A stretch of 64,000 bases of DNA from Paenibacillus sp. SZ31. Its GTDB lineage: Bacteria > Bacillota > Bacilli > Paenibacillales > Paenibacillaceae. The notes beneath the pieces were generated by a model. The model had not been told where the DNA came from and did not search any database. It saw nothing but the letters and a program-made list of their open reading frames with translations. Every line of letters begins with the position of its first letter. The first letter of the stretch is position 1. The translations under genes were made by a program, and so were the position numbers. Shown one piece after another: positions 44,156 to 53,368 of this stretch. The stretch spans positions 372,001 to 436,000 of the forward strand of contig NZ_JABBEA010000003.1 of NCBI RefSeq assembly GCF_012912005.1, in the 5' to 3' direction.

Positions 44156-44197
44156 GATTACAGCCGTTTACGGTCTGTATGTTCCTTGGCTGTAATC
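44156..44197. promoter_or_regulatory. 10-base inverted repeat between regulator and MFS gene
   Basis: Perfect arms GATTACAGCC and GGCTGTAATC separated by 22 bases, located between the regulator stop and the MFS ribosome site. No T-run follows, so an operator for the adjacent activator or a leader structure is likelier than a terminator. Confidence 0.45.
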
Positions 44198-44222
44198 ATA
44201 AGGGCGTTATATCAGAGGAAGA

Positions 44223-45386
44223 TCAGAGGATGGGGGGGATCGGGGATAAAAAGTTGCGGACTTCATCCACAATTTGCTGTCCATATATGGGAACGCCGTA
44301 ACTTTTGCCGATCTCTGCGTACACTTGACGATATTTACTGCGAAGTCTGCCTTCAATTCGATGATGACCCATGAACTGGAGAATCTGATATGCAGCATTC
44401 AGATATAACGGTGCGTTCAGCGACATCTTCAATACGTCCAGACCATCATCCATTCTAAGTTCCGCTTCACGAACTCGTCCCTGCCGAAGCAACCATAACC
44501 CTTCCATCATCTGAAAACGTCCAATCTCCCGCAGATACGGAGCATCCTTTAATCCTGCTCGCAGGACTGCTATCTGAGCCTCAACCGCTTCACCGCTGCC
44601 ACCCCACAGTTCCACATACAACGCTGCAAGAGCTACAGGCAGTTTGAAATTAACTAGCTCGTCTGTCTCGATCACACGATACGTGTCCTCCAGCTGCATA
44701 CGGGCCCGTTCAACCTGTCCGATCTCTGCATAGACCTCAACGATGTTTAGTATCCGAAGCTCCCGAAGCTGATCTGCAGACAATGCCGATGAATTCAGAG
44801 CCTGCTCATACAGCTGTATACTATTGGCTGGCTCAATTAGGGGGTGCACGAAAATCAGTAGCCAGTATAGACGCTCCTCAAAGGGAATTTCCTTTGTTGT
44901 AATCAGCCACTCCAGATCTCCCTGTATAAAACGGATATACAACTGATAATACGGGACAATCTGAATGCCGAGCGCTTCCTGCTGTTGGACCAAGGTCTGT
45001 ATGGCGTTTCCCTGCCCAAACAAGTGATATTTACGAAGTAATCCGTGAATAGCCTCCTGCATTTCTGGGTCCTGAGTGGAAGGACTCGCGGGTAGAACGG
45101 ACTTGTTTTCGTGCACAGCAAGCCGATAACCGTAGCCCCGTACCGTATCCAGACTGATCTCATCCCAGCGTTTCAGCTTCTTGCGCAGACGATAGATATG
45201 ATCATCCACGGTACGTTCAACCGGATATTCCAATGGCCATACCCGGTCCAGCAGTTGGCTGCGGGTGAAGGCTTTTTCCTTGTTTTCATACAGAAAATGC
45301 AGCAGTGCAAATTCCTTAGCGAGTAGACGAATGGATTCCGTTCGCCGTGTTACCGTATATGTCCCTTCATCCAATTGCAAAGACAT
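44223..45386 (-). CDS. Winged-helix (OmpR-type) activator with TPR/BTAD-like C-terminal part
   Basis: A 387-residue regulator without a receiver domain. Residues about 1-95 form an OmpR/PhoB-type winged helix (LLAKEFALLHFLYENKEKAFTRSQLLDRVWP, RTVDDHIYRLRKKLKRW, LDTVRGYGYRL). The remainder is helical repeat (YEQALNSSALSADQLRELRILNIVEVYAEIGQVERARMQLE region) as in SARP/BTAD activators, where the repeats sense ligand or mediate oligomerisation. AGGAGGAA precedes the ATG. It is followed by the MFS pump gene, its most likely target. Confidence 0.82.
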   Translation of the reverse strand: MSLQLDEGTYTVTRRTESIRLLAKEFALLHFLYENKEKAFTRSQLLDRVWPLEYPVERTVDDHIYRLRKKLKRWDEISLDTVRGYGYRLAVHENKSVLPASPSTQDPEMQEAIHGLLRKYHLFGQGNAIQTLVQQQEALGIQIVPYYQLYIRFIQGDLEWLITTKEIPFEERLYWLLIFVHPLIEPANSIQLYEQALNSSALSADQLRELRILNIVEVYAEIGQVERARMQLEDTYRVIETDELVNFKLPVALAALYVELWGGSGEAVEAQIAVLRAGLKDAPYLREIGRFQMMEGLWLLRQGRVREAELRMDDGLDVLKMSLNAPLYLNAAYQILQFMGHHRIEGRLRSKYRQVYAEIGKSYGVPIYGQQIVDEVRNFLSPIPPIL

Positions 45387-45474
45387 GCCTGGTTCCTCCT
45401 ACTATGTATAATTCGCTAATCCGAAAACGTATAGATTCATTCCATTTTTTCTCTTCATGGTGTTCAACATACCA

Positions 45475-45506
45475 CAAAAACCCTTTGCGAGAACGCAAAA
45501 GGTTTC
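45475..45506 (-). terminator. Terminator of the ABC importer operon
   Basis: On the minus strand AACCTTTTGCG pairs with CGCAAAGGGTT around TTCT and runs into TTTTTG, about 40 bases after the ATPase gene stop. Confidence 0.75.
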
Positions 45507-45545
45507 TGTCGTGGAGCTATTCTTTGAACGAGTTATTCCCTTGCC

Positions 45546-46340
45546 TTAACCAAGCACGACTCGGTCATCCGCCATTTTTTTGCCGCTAATACGCTCGAAT
45601 TCACCCAGCAACTCAGGTACCGTCAACGTACGCTTGCGCTCTTCGCTGACATCCAAAATAATTCGGCCTTTGTCCATCATAATCAAACGGTTACCCAGAC
45701 GAATCGCCTGTTCCATATTGTGCGTTACCATCAATGTAGTAAGTCTCATCTCACGCACAAGTGTCTCCGTCAGTTCCGTGATCAGTTCGGCACGTGAAGG
45801 ATCAAGGGCAGCCGTATGCTCATCCAGCAGCAGAATCTGCGGCTGGGTAAAGGTCGCCATCAGCAGACTGAGTGCCTGTCGCTCCCCGCCTGACAAGAGA
45901 CCGACTTTCGCGTTCGGTCGCTTCTCCAATCCAATTCCCAGCTTCTCCAGTTGCGTGTTGAAAATCTCACGTCTGGCACGGGTTACTCCGAAGCCCAGTC
46001 CGCGTCCTTTGCCACGTTTGTATGCCATCGCCATATTTTCTTCAATGGACATATGTGGTGCTGTGCCTGCCATCGGATCTTGGAACACCCGGCCAATCCA
46101 GCTACTGCGCTTATGCTCCGGCAGGTTTTTAATGGAACGGTCATTGATCAGAACATCGCCCATATCCGGCTTCATCACACCCGAAATGATGTTCATCAGG
46201 GTGGATTTCCCCGCTCCGTTACTGCCAATCACCGTCACAAAATCTCCCGGATTCATCGTCAGATTCACACCAACCAGCGCGGTCTTCTCATCCGTTGTGC
46301 CTGGGTTGAACAGCTTGGTTACTTGCGTAATCTCCAGCAT
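45546..46340 (-). CDS. ABC transporter ATP-binding protein (TrpXYZ-like system)
   Basis: A 264-residue ATPase: Walker A IGSNGAGKSTLMN, Q loop RVFQDPMAGTAPHMSIEENMAMAY, signature LSGGERQALSLL, Walker B ILLLDEHTAALDPS and the H-loop VTHNMEQAIRLGN. The first Walker B Glu is present (LLLDEH). The ATG beginning MLEITQV is preferred, with GGAGG nine bases upstream. It follows the permease by two bases, so the three genes are one operon. It powers uptake of the ligand bound by the lipoprotein. Confidence 0.92.
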   Translation of the reverse strand: MLEITQVTKLFNPGTTDEKTALVGVNLTMNPGDFVTVIGSNGAGKSTLMNIISGVMKPDMGDVLINDRSIKNLPEHKRSSWIGRVFQDPMAGTAPHMSIEENMAMAYKRGKGRGLGFGVTRARREIFNTQLEKLGIGLEKRPNAKVGLLSGGERQALSLLMATFTQPQILLLDEHTAALDPSRAELITELTETLVREMRLTTLMVTHNMEQAIRLGNRLIMMDKGRIILDVSEERKRTLTVPELLGEFERISGKKMADDRVVLG

Positions 46341-46342
46341 GA

Positions 46343-47263
46343 TCACATACCTCCCTTCGTCTGCTGACCCCCGGATCGCATCAACTCTTCCGTTCGTTTG
46401 CGAGCCAGACTTCGCTGCTTCATGGAGCGCTGCATCGTTGGGAATACAAGGGCGATAATGACGATCACTGCGGTGATCAACTTCAGATCAGATGTATCAA
46501 ACCATTCAACCTGTAGAGCAAGCGCGACCACAATCCGGTAAATGATCGAACCAACGATTGCTGCGAGTGTAGCCCAAAATACCGTTCTTGCACCAAGGAT
46601 GGCTTCACCGATAATCACCGAAGCCAGTCCAATGACAATCATACCAATGCCCATCGTAATGTCCGCAAAGCCTGATTGCTGGGCAATAAATGCACCAGAC
46701 AGGGCAACCAATCCATTGGATAAACTGACACCTACAATCGTAGTCACATCCGTATTCGCACCAAAGCTGCGAATCATGCGTTTGTTATCACCTGTCGCAC
46801 GGAGCGCAAGTCCAACATCTGTTTTCATGAACAGATCGAGCATAATTTTAAACACCAGCACGACGATAATAATAAGCACCATGACATGCTCACCCGAGAA
46901 TGGATTATCCATGCCCATAATGGATTTATTCGGCGCGCCAAGAATACGCATATTAATGGAGTAGAGCGCAATCATCATCAAAATCCCGGATAACAATCCG
47001 TTGATTTTGCCTTTGGTATGAAGCAGACCTGTACAAGCTCCGGCCACCATGCCGCCAGCCATTGCCGCCAAACAGGCGAGCCAAGGAGAGAAGTCATTGG
47101 AGATCATCACCGCCGCGATTGCGCCTCCTGTTGTAAAACTTCCGTCTACGGTAAGGTCAGGAAAATCGAGTATGCGGAACGTAATATACACACCAAGTGC
47201 CATCAGTGCATATAAAAGCCCCAGCTCGATTGCTCCTTCAATTGAATTCCAGCTTATACTCAC
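46343..47263 (-). CDS. ABC transporter permease, branched-chain-type (TrpXYZ-like)
   Basis: A 306-residue permease of the BPD_transp_2 type with about eight helices; LDFPDLTVDGSFTTGGAIAAVMI and the LALRATGDNKRMIRSFGANTD loop, the ATPase contact, are family hallmarks. A single permease gene suggests a homodimeric channel. The GTG start (SISWNSIEGAIELGLL) has GGGAGG upstream; a longer reading starts in the promoter region of no known homologue. The C-terminal Arg/Lys-rich tail is cytoplasmic. Confidence 0.9.
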   Translation of the reverse strand: MSISWNSIEGAIELGLLYALMALGVYITFRILDFPDLTVDGSFTTGGAIAAVMISNDFSPWLACLAAMAGGMVAGACTGLLHTKGKINGLLSGILMMIALYSINMRILGAPNKSIMGMDNPFSGEHVMVLIIIVVLVFKIMLDLFMKTDVGLALRATGDNKRMIRSFGANTDVTTIVGVSLSNGLVALSGAFIAQQSGFADITMGIGMIVIGLASVIIGEAILGARTVFWATLAAIVGSIIYRIVVALALQVEWFDTSDLKLITAVIVIIALVFPTMQRSMKQRSLARKRTEELMRSGGQQTKGGM

Positions 47264-47353
47264 GCTACTTCCTCCCTGTCTATCGAAAAGAATGAGGCGA
47301 ACCCGTTGCATGTCCGCCTCGCATCCATCCTGCCAGATTATTGTCCGGTCAGA

Positions 47354-48403
47354 TTATTGAATAATGTTGTTGTCCTGGTCTTGCACTGCCGTCTTCATCT
47401 CATCCGTAACCGTGATACCTTGGGCTTCAGCCGCTTTCAGGTTCAGGATCAGATCCAGCTTGTCCGGAACGGTGACTTTCATATCACCAGGTTTCGTACC
47501 GTTTTTCAGAATGTCCGCAGCCATCTCCCCAACCTGATATCCATGGTCATAATATTTGAAACCAACGGTTGCGAAAGCTCCTTTTTCAACAGTATCTCGA
47601 TCACTGGAGAAGAACGGAATTTTGTTGTTGTTCGCCGTTTGAATAATCGTATCGACCGCACTCACGACAGAGTTATCAAGCGTAATGTAAAAGGCGTCTA
47701 CTTTGCCAACGAGGGAATCCGTTGCCTGTTTTACTTCAGATGTATTCGTAACTGGTGCTTTCACCAGCTTGATATTATGTGTTGCTAGTGCCTTTTCAGC
47801 GTTATCTGCCATAACCACCGCATTCGGTTCGCCTTCGTTAATCACCAGACCTACCGTTTTCACATCCGGCAGATTTTTGGCGATAAAGTCAGCCAATTGT
47901 ACGATCGCCTCCGGGTTCGTGTCCGATGCACCTGTAATGTTGCCGCCTGGCTTGTCCATGTCAGTCACCAGTTTGGCACCCAGTGGGTCTGTTACCGCTG
48001 CGAACAGCAATGGCTTGTCCTTCACTTGTTGAGCCAAAGCCAGCGCAGATGGTGTTGCAATTCCAAGTACGAGGTCATTTTTGGAATCACCCGAGATTTT
48101 CTGTGCAATGGACAAGTTATTCGTCGAATCACCTTGCGCATTATTGTAATCAATTTTGAGGTTCTTGTTCTCTTCAATGCCCGCATCCTTCAAGGCTGCA
48201 ATAAATCCTTCGCGTGTAGCATCCAGGGATGGATGTTCAACAATCTGGGAGATGGCAATCTGGTATGATTTTTCCTCGCTGCCTCCACCTGTTGTACTTC
48301 CCGATCCTTCGGATTCCGAACCTGTACCGCTGTTATTTCCGCAACCTGCCGCAACGATCATTGAAGCAACCATCATCAGTGACATCCAGAATTTCTTTTT
48401 CAT
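47354..48403 (-). CDS. ABC transporter substrate-binding lipoprotein (PF04392-type, TrpX-like)
   Basis: A 349-residue lipoprotein: signal peptide with lipobox VAAGCGNN (Cys about 21), a Gly/Ser-rich linker (SGTGSESEGSGSTTGGGSE), then a two-domain binding protein of the ABC_sub_bind family. Segments IAISQIVEHPSLDATREGFI, LVLGIATPSALALAQQ, LLFAAVTDPLGAKLV and PFFSSDRDTVEKGAFATVGFKYYDHGYQ are typical. Related systems (TrpXYZ, Tyr/Trp importers) carry aromatic amino acids or similar compounds; the ligand here is not determined. A good promoter lies 180-215 bases upstream. Confidence 0.9.
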   Translation of the reverse strand: MKKKFWMSLMMVASMIVAAGCGNNSGTGSESEGSGSTTGGGSEEKSYQIAISQIVEHPSLDATREGFIAALKDAGIEENKNLKIDYNNAQGDSTNNLSIAQKISGDSKNDLVLGIATPSALALAQQVKDKPLLFAAVTDPLGAKLVTDMDKPGGNITGASDTNPEAIVQLADFIAKNLPDVKTVGLVINEGEPNAVVMADNAEKALATHNIKLVKAPVTNTSEVKQATDSLVGKVDAFYITLDNSVVSAVDTIIQTANNNKIPFFSSDRDTVEKGAFATVGFKYYDHGYQVGEMAADILKNGTKPGDMKVTVPDKLDLILNLKAAEAQGITVTDEMKTAVQDQDNNIIQ

Positions 48404-48588
48404 GTGTGAGAACCCCTCTCCATCTTATAAAATGTGGTTACCCTTATCGCTATCCAAGTGACACGATAGGGCGGGACAAAACGAACGCTTCAACGCATTG
48501 TTGCTTTTACCGACAAAAGCAGACAAATATAGACTTTTCTCATGCGACTGAAGTCCATGACCCGTGTTGGTGTTTTTGTGTTTCCCTA

Positions 48589-48617
48589 ATATTAAGGGGC
48601 GACCTGATTTCCGTCAA
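48589..48617 (-). promoter_or_regulatory. Vegetative-type promoter for the TrpXYZ-like operon
   Basis: TTGACG and TAATAT are separated by exactly 17 bases, the best sigma-A-like pair seen in the window, reading towards the substrate-binding gene with a leader of about 180 bases. No riboswitch or T-box was recognised in the leader. The remainder of 48618-48744 shows nothing further. Confidence 0.65.
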
Positions 48618-48744
48618 TGGTTGAACCGCTTCCAATTTACTTTCATTGTATGATGGTGATAGAAAACATTACATAAAGTAAAAAAAACACCCACAATGTT
48701 CCGTAGATGGTCGCCATTAGTACAGCTATAACGTAAGGTTCTAC

Positions 48745-49203
48745 TTATAAATAGGGAGTATGGAGTCTTTTTCTAATCTCGTCCATAAGCATTTTTTTCT
48801 CCACATCGGATATGGCATCTGCAATCAGTTTGCGTGCTGCAACAGGCGCAATCGAGGATTCAACATCTGCATAACCAATACCGGACAACTTCTCATACTC
48901 CTCCATAAAGATGCGAATATTGGCCTCTCTGGTAGCATCGAGAACAACCGTCGCTTCATGTGGCAGATGCGGGGGCAGTATGGCGTATCGAATCATAATA
49001 ATGTATTCGGCCAAGTCGGCTTCGGGATTTCCGGTAGAAGCATTGTTCCAGTCAATAATAATGGCATCATTGTCCCTGATCAGTATGTTACCTGGATTCG
49101 GATCACCGTGACATAGTTGCTGCTTCATCGGTAATCGATCCAATTGGGCAATCACAGCAGCTTTCTCCGCTTCAGACAAGTATTGTGCTTCAACATGAGA
49201 ATT
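48745..49203 (-). pseudogene. Aminoglycoside phosphotransferase family fragment, N-terminal half missing
   Basis: An in-frame C-terminal fragment of about 150 residues of an APH/choline-kinase-type phosphotransferase. The catalytic loop CHGDPNPGNILI and the metal-binding IIIDWNNASTGNPEADLAEYI are intact. The N-lobe (normally about 130-150 residues with the ATP-binding strands) is absent: the frame meets a TGA at 49206-49204 and then the terminator of the adjacent Rpn-type gene. A TTG at 49179 could start a short protein but no ribosome site fits. Most likely a gene truncated when the neighbouring segment arrived. Confidence 0.75.
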
Positions 49204-49211
49204 TCATATTT

Positions 49212-49272
49212 AAATTTTTTAAAAAAAGAGGCAACCTTCCCAATATACTTTGGGTAAAGGTCACCTTCTAGC
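49212..49272 (-). terminator. Terminator of the Rpn-type gene
   Basis: On the minus strand AGGTGACCTTTACCC pairs with GGGAAGGTTGCCT, followed by TTTTTTT, about 25 bases after the Rpn-type stop and immediately before the truncated phosphotransferase frame. Confidence 0.78.
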
Positions 49273-49297
49273 GATCAATGGATAGCTCCAGAGTGCT

Positions 49298-50206
49298 TTA
49301 TTCCTTTTCTTTTTGCAGCTCTTCTAATTCAGATGGTGTTAGCCCGGTAGCTTTAATAATAGTAGCCTGATCAAGACCTAAAGTGAGCATATTCATTGCG
49401 ATTTTCCGCTTGCTCTCAGCTTCACCCTCTTTGATGCCTTCTTCGATTCCTTTTTGAATTCCTTCCTCCATGCCTTTCTTGAGACCCTCTTCTCGTGCTC
49501 CCTCAATCATGGAAGCTTCGTCCCATAGAAATTTCTGACGGTCGATATATCGTTGACGCGCTTGCTCATCCTGGCTCAGAAACTCTAATACACTCATGGC
49601 TTTTTTTAAAGCCGGTTCGGGTTCGTGCATCATTAACGCCTCCCAGCTTGATCTAGTCATTCCTTTCAGAAATAACAGCCAACGCACCAATCCATCCTTC
49701 ATTTGAATATTTTCATCATTCAGCTTTGGTATTTCCATAAAGTGAATCTCTATAACATCCGTCAACGGAATATCAGTATGGTCTTCTCTTAAATGAAATA
49801 CGTTGTGATACTGGTCATTAGCGAGTATTTTGAAATTAACAATGTTGATCGCAACGCATTTTTTGAGTTGGCTATATCTCTGTCCTTCAAGTAATTGTCC
49901 GGAGTATTGTTTACCCCAATAGAACAAAGTCCTCTTCTCTAAATCATACTGATTAAACAACTGCATTTCAACATTAATTAGCTCACCTTGATCTGTTTTG
50001 GCCCGTATGTCCAGAATGGACTGTTTATCTCTCGGGGTATCTTTGTCCAGATAAGGGTTGACTAACACAATCTCGGTCAGTAAGGATTCACCTGCATTTT
50101 TGAAGGTGTGATTCAGAAAAGCCAGAAGAACATCCTTATTCTCTTCACTTCCAAAGATTCGTTTGAACACATAATCGTTCTTGGGATCAAGCAACTCTGT
50201 CATCAT
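49298..50206 (-). CDS. Rpn-type PD-(D/E)XK nuclease (recombination-promoting nuclease / putative transposase)
   Basis: A 302-residue protein of the Rpn/PDDEXK_2 family. It opens LLDPKNDYVFKRIFGSEENKDVLLAFLNHTF, the family N terminus, and has the nuclease core ILDIRAKTDQGELINVEMQLF (Asp then Glu-x-Gln, about 65-85). After residue 225 comes a Gly/Glu/Lys helical repeat (GLKKGMEEGIQKGIEEGIKEG) and a C-terminal LTLGLDQATIIKATGLTPSELEEL HTH-like tail. E. coli RpnA promotes RecA-independent recombination. AGGAGTG precedes the ATG. It abuts a truncated gene, consistent with mobility of this family. Confidence 0.9.
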   Translation of the reverse strand: MMTELLDPKNDYVFKRIFGSEENKDVLLAFLNHTFKNAGESLLTEIVLVNPYLDKDTPRDKQSILDIRAKTDQGELINVEMQLFNQYDLEKRTLFYWGKQYSGQLLEGQRYSQLKKCVAINIVNFKILANDQYHNVFHLREDHTDIPLTDVIEIHFMEIPKLNDENIQMKDGLVRWLLFLKGMTRSSWEALMMHEPEPALKKAMSVLEFLSQDEQARQRYIDRQKFLWDEASMIEGAREEGLKKGMEEGIQKGIEEGIKEGEAESKRKIAMNMLTLGLDQATIIKATGLTPSELEELQKEKE

Positions 50207-50347
50207 TATTCACTCCTACGCACAAAATGAACAGGATATATCTGCTGAAATTTCAGCAAACATAAGGATGCGAACATGCACTCGATGTTAGCTCTATTAT
50301 ATCACGCATCGCCATACGAAAATAGCGTTTATACGTAATCCATTATC

Positions 50348-50386
50348 AAAAAAAGAGACTATCTCGACGAATCGAAACAATCTCTT
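50348..50386 (-). terminator. Terminator of the SufR-like/trhO pair
   Basis: On the minus strand AGAGA..TTCGA pairs with TCGA..TCTCT around TTCG and is followed by a T-run, just after the regulator stop. The 140 bases on to the Rpn start show no other feature. Confidence 0.7.
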
Positions 50387-50399
50387 CTGTATAAACCAG

Positions 50400-51047
50400 T
50401 TAATTCCCCGACGCTTCGCGAATCTCATACTTGCACCTTTTGCCGCCATCGGCGTAACACTCGGTACGCTCCACCTCAGCTTGAAGCAGCGAGCGGAACA
50501 GATCGAGTTCACAGCGGCAAGCCTGTTTGTATACACTCGCGACTTGTACAATCGGGCAGTTCATTTCCGTAATGACGTAGGTTCCATCTTCTTCTCTGGA
50601 CGCATCCGCCATATATCCATTGGCATTCTGGATTCGCGCGAGTTCCTCCACCCGTCCGGCCAGATCCTGGCCCTCCATCTGTGGCAGCCCGCTGCGAAGC
50701 AGTTTATCCCGGCGACTCTCGAACAACGCATCTACTACACCGCTCCCGGCTGTGTCAGACAATTCTTCAAGCAGTTCCAACGTAAGGGACGAATATGATT
50801 TTGGAAAAAAGCTGTCCCCGCGTACCGTCAGTTGGTACACCGAGGACGGACGTCCGGCCGTAGCCCGGGCCTCCCGAACCTCGATCCAGCCATCCTGCTC
50901 CAGTGCCGTCAGATGACGGCGAATGGCCATGCCGGTCAGACCCAGATCAGCTGTCATTTCCCTCGCGGTCAATGTACCATTCTGCTTCAGCATGAACAAA
51001 ATCCGTTCACGCGTCGTTCGTTCCTCTTCGCGCTTCACGATCAGCAC
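50400..51047 (-). CDS. SufR-like HTH regulator with C-terminal Cys cluster
   Basis: A 215-residue regulator. N-terminal HTH about 10-75 (RERILFMLKQNGTLTAREMTADLGLTGMAIRRHLTALEQDGWI, DeoR/ArsR-like), a helical middle, and a C-terminal cluster MNCPIVQVASVYKQACRCELDLF followed by ERTECYADGGKRCKYEI. The pattern of at least five Cys resembles SufR, which binds an Fe-S cluster and represses Fe-S assembly genes. Start GTG with AGGAG upstream. It lies 12 bases after trhO and is probably co-transcribed with it. The Fe-S role is by analogy. Confidence 0.8.
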   Translation of the reverse strand: MLIVKREEERTTRERILFMLKQNGTLTAREMTADLGLTGMAIRRHLTALEQDGWIEVREARATAGRPSSVYQLTVRGDSFFPKSYSSLTLELLEELSDTAGSGVVDALFESRRDKLLRSGLPQMEGQDLAGRVEELARIQNANGYMADASREEDGTYVITEMNCPIVQVASVYKQACRCELDLFRSLLQAEVERTECYADGGKRCKYEIREASGN

Positions 51048-51059
51048 CTGCTCTCCTGC

Positions 51060-51947
51060 TTATGCGTGTACCGGTGCTGCCTCCCGGCAGGCATCCGAGC
51101 AAAAGCGGTTATGCGTCTCTTCGCAATCCTCACAGCTTACATGCTGCAGGTTGCAGGTTGGACAATTAATATATCGGTCATGTGTCGTTCCACAGTGATA
51201 ACAGCTGGCAATGACGATATCCTCTTCTGTCCGGTTGATCGGTACAGAGATGCGCTCGTCAAACACGTAACATTTACCATCGAACAGATGGCCTTGTACT
51301 TCCGGATCTTTACCGTACGTGACAATACCGCCGTCCAATTGAGCCACGTCCTGGAATCCTTCATTGATCATGAACCCCGTCAGCTTCTCGCAGCGAATGC
51401 CGCCAGTGCAATAGGTAATAATCGTTTTGTCCTTCATGTCACCCAGGTTCTCCCGAATCCACTCTGGAAACTCACGGAATGACTCAACATCTGGACGAAT
51501 AGCCCCGCGGAAGTGACCAATTTCGTATTCATAATCATTGCGACCATCGATAACGATCACGTCATCACGTTGCAAATGCTCATGGAACTCTTTCGGCGAG
51601 AGGCGTTTGCCGCTAGTCACATTCGGATCAAGATCTTCGTCCACGCGGAACGTAACCAGCTCTGCTTTGTGACGAACAAAGATTTTTTTGAACGCATGCT
51701 CTTCCACATCATCAATCTTGAACACCATATCACTGAAGAGCGGATTAGCCAGCATATCTTTCATGTACTGTTCCGTCTGTTCAGGCGTTCCGGATACCGT
51801 ACCGTTAATACCTTCGGATGCGATCAGAATACGGCCTTTCACACCAAGGTCCTTACAATATTGCAGATGCTCTTGTGTAAACGTCTCAGGGTCTTCAATC
51901 TTCACGAACTTATAATATAAAAGCACGCGGTACGCGCTGTTACACAT
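51060..51947 (-). CDS. trhO: tRNA uridine(34) hydroxylase, rhodanese-type
   Basis: A 295-residue cytoplasmic enzyme (TrhO/YceA, YbfQ in B. subtilis) that hydroxylates U34 of certain tRNAs in an oxygen-dependent reaction. Parts visible: N-terminal domain with [16 protein letters not shown], rhodanese domain with [19 protein letters not shown] and catalytic Cys in [14 protein letters not shown], and a C-terminal zinc-type domain with several Cys pairs (CYHCG, CPTC, CEDC, CSDAC). The ATG ([14 protein letters not shown]) has AGGTGAT upstream. First gene of a two-gene unit with the SufR-like regulator. Confidence 0.93.
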   Translation of the reverse strand: MCNSAYRVLLYYKFVKIEDPETFTQEHLQYCKDLGVKGRILIASEGINGTVSGTPEQTEQYMKDMLANPLFSDMVFKIDDVEEHAFKKIFVRHKAELVTFRVDEDLDPNVTSGKRLSPKEFHEHLQRDDVIVIDGRNDYEYEIGHFRGAIRPDVESFREFPEWIRENLGDMKDKTIITYCTGGIRCEKLTGFMINEGFQDVAQLDGGIVTYGKDPEVQGHLFDGKCYVFDERISVPINRTEEDIVIASCYHCGTTHDRYINCPTCNLQHVSCEDCEETHNRFCSDACREAAPVHA

Positions 51948-52186
51948 GTATATCACCTGTTCCTATTCCATGTTGTTATTAGCCGGATCATCCGGCAAGA
52001 CGACTACGTTGCACCCTTACTGTTAAAAAGAAAATAAACAGCCGCCCGAAACATCGTCTCGAACTGCTGCCTGACATTCGACTTTTATTCCTGCATTCTA
52101 GTTTATCGGAAGCGGAATAGCTTAGTCAATATAAATGTATAGAAAGGCATGAAAGATATGGAACATATCTGTCCGCAACAATCACC

Positions 52187-53293
52187 TTACTCCGAGATCG
52201 TAATGACCGAGGTTACAAAGTGATACGATTCATTCTCCAATATCGCCTGTGATACCAGGATTTTATTGCCTTCCGGGCTCCAGGCGAGTGGGTCAGAAGC
52301 GTTGTCCATATCCGCCGAGATCTGGAACTGTTCTGCCGACTCCGTATTGGAGACGAACAGTCCTTTCTCATTATCATTCTCGGAATTAATCGTATACGCA
52401 ATCTTGGAATCATCACCTGACCAGCTTGTGCCGAAAATCTGTGTGCCTCTGGCGAGCGTGGCCTTCTCATTGCCTTCCAAGTCGGTGAGCACCAGCGCCC
52501 GTTTGGTATCAGCCGTTCTTTTCACAATCGCAAGCCTTGTTCCATCATTAGATGGGATGACCCACTCCACACTTTTCAACACCTGTCTCACTTCACCCGT
52601 CTTCGCATCGTATGCATTCAACTGGCCGTCCTCGCCCGTAATATAATAGAGCGTTCCGTTTGAAACCTCGATACTCCGTACATTGAAATTACCTGTCTCC
52701 ACCAGCACTTTCGTTGTGCCATCCACACTTGCCGAGATCAGATCACCCTTCATATTGGGAAAAACAACATGTTCATTATCCAGCCATGCGCCCTCTTGGA
52801 TAAACCCATCCTCCTTGCCAGCAGGGGTTGTCTCCCCATTATGCAGGTTCAGGAAGTAGCCTTTGCCCGTATTTTCCTCCGGCTCCCGATAGAATAAGTA
52901 CTGACCATCCGGTGACACTAGCGGTGCACCCAGACTCGCTTCACCTTCTTTGAGCGGCGTGTCTGTGCCTTTCGTCAGATCATACATATATAAATTATGC
53001 GCGTATCTTTCCTGGCCTTCAACCGTGACGGGTTTCAGGGACTTGTTCTCCTTGTCGGATACAATCCAGTCGTCACTTAGCCATGCAATCCCGCGCATAT
53101 TCGGCAGTTTATCAATTTTCTCCAGCTTGAAGCTCTGGTACACGGACGTGTTGGTGTTATCTTTCACCGTAATATCGGTGCCCGTTTTCCCACCTTGTGC
53201 GTTGCCCCCCGGCTCCGTTGTCCCCCCGCATGCTGCTGTCGTTAACAGGGCGATCGCCCCGAACGTGCCCAAAGCTGCTTGTTTCCAATTCAT
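52187..53293 (-). CDS. TolB-like beta-propeller lipoprotein
   Basis: A 368-residue lipoprotein with lipobox LTTAACGG (Cys about 22), a Gly/Thr-rich linker and a beta-propeller of TolB/WD40-like blades; repeating LVSPDGQYLFYREP, AYTINSENDNEKGLFV and LAWSPEGNKILVSQ blades are visible. It lies 75 bases after a histidine kinase and on the same strand, so the response regulator, kinase and lipoprotein form one operon; the propeller may present a signal to the kinase's extracellular domain. Exact function unknown. A small terminator could not be seen after it. The gap 51948-52186 holds no gene. Confidence 0.85.
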   Translation of the reverse strand: MNWKQAALGTFGAIALLTTAACGGTTEPGGNAQGGKTGTDITVKDNTNTSVYQSFKLEKIDKLPNMRGIAWLSDDWIVSDKENKSLKPVTVEGQERYAHNLYMYDLTKGTDTPLKEGEASLGAPLVSPDGQYLFYREPEENTGKGYFLNLHNGETTPAGKEDGFIQEGAWLDNEHVVFPNMKGDLISASVDGTTKVLVETGNFNVRSIEVSNGTLYYITGEDGQLNAYDAKTGEVRQVLKSVEWVIPSNDGTRLAIVKRTADTKRALVLTDLEGNEKATLARGTQIFGTSWSGDDSKIAYTINSENDNEKGLFVSNTESAEQFQISADMDNASDPLAWSPEGNKILVSQAILENESYHFVTSVITISE

Positions 53294-53368
53294 GATGGTC
53301 CCCCCTGGTTTCTCTTGCTATAGACCAAGCATACACAGCGCATACTTCCAAAGTTATTCAGACTTGTT

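Noticed and set aside
45580..46458. Plus-strand open frame opposite the ABC ATPase gene
   Set aside because: It mirrors the minus-strand gene with intact Walker and signature motifs and has no ribosome site or recognisable domain.
48404..48588. Riboswitch or T-box in the leader of the TrpXYZ-like operon
   Set aside because: The leader is long, but no specifier, T-box motif, or known aptamer core was found; only weak hairpins can be drawn.
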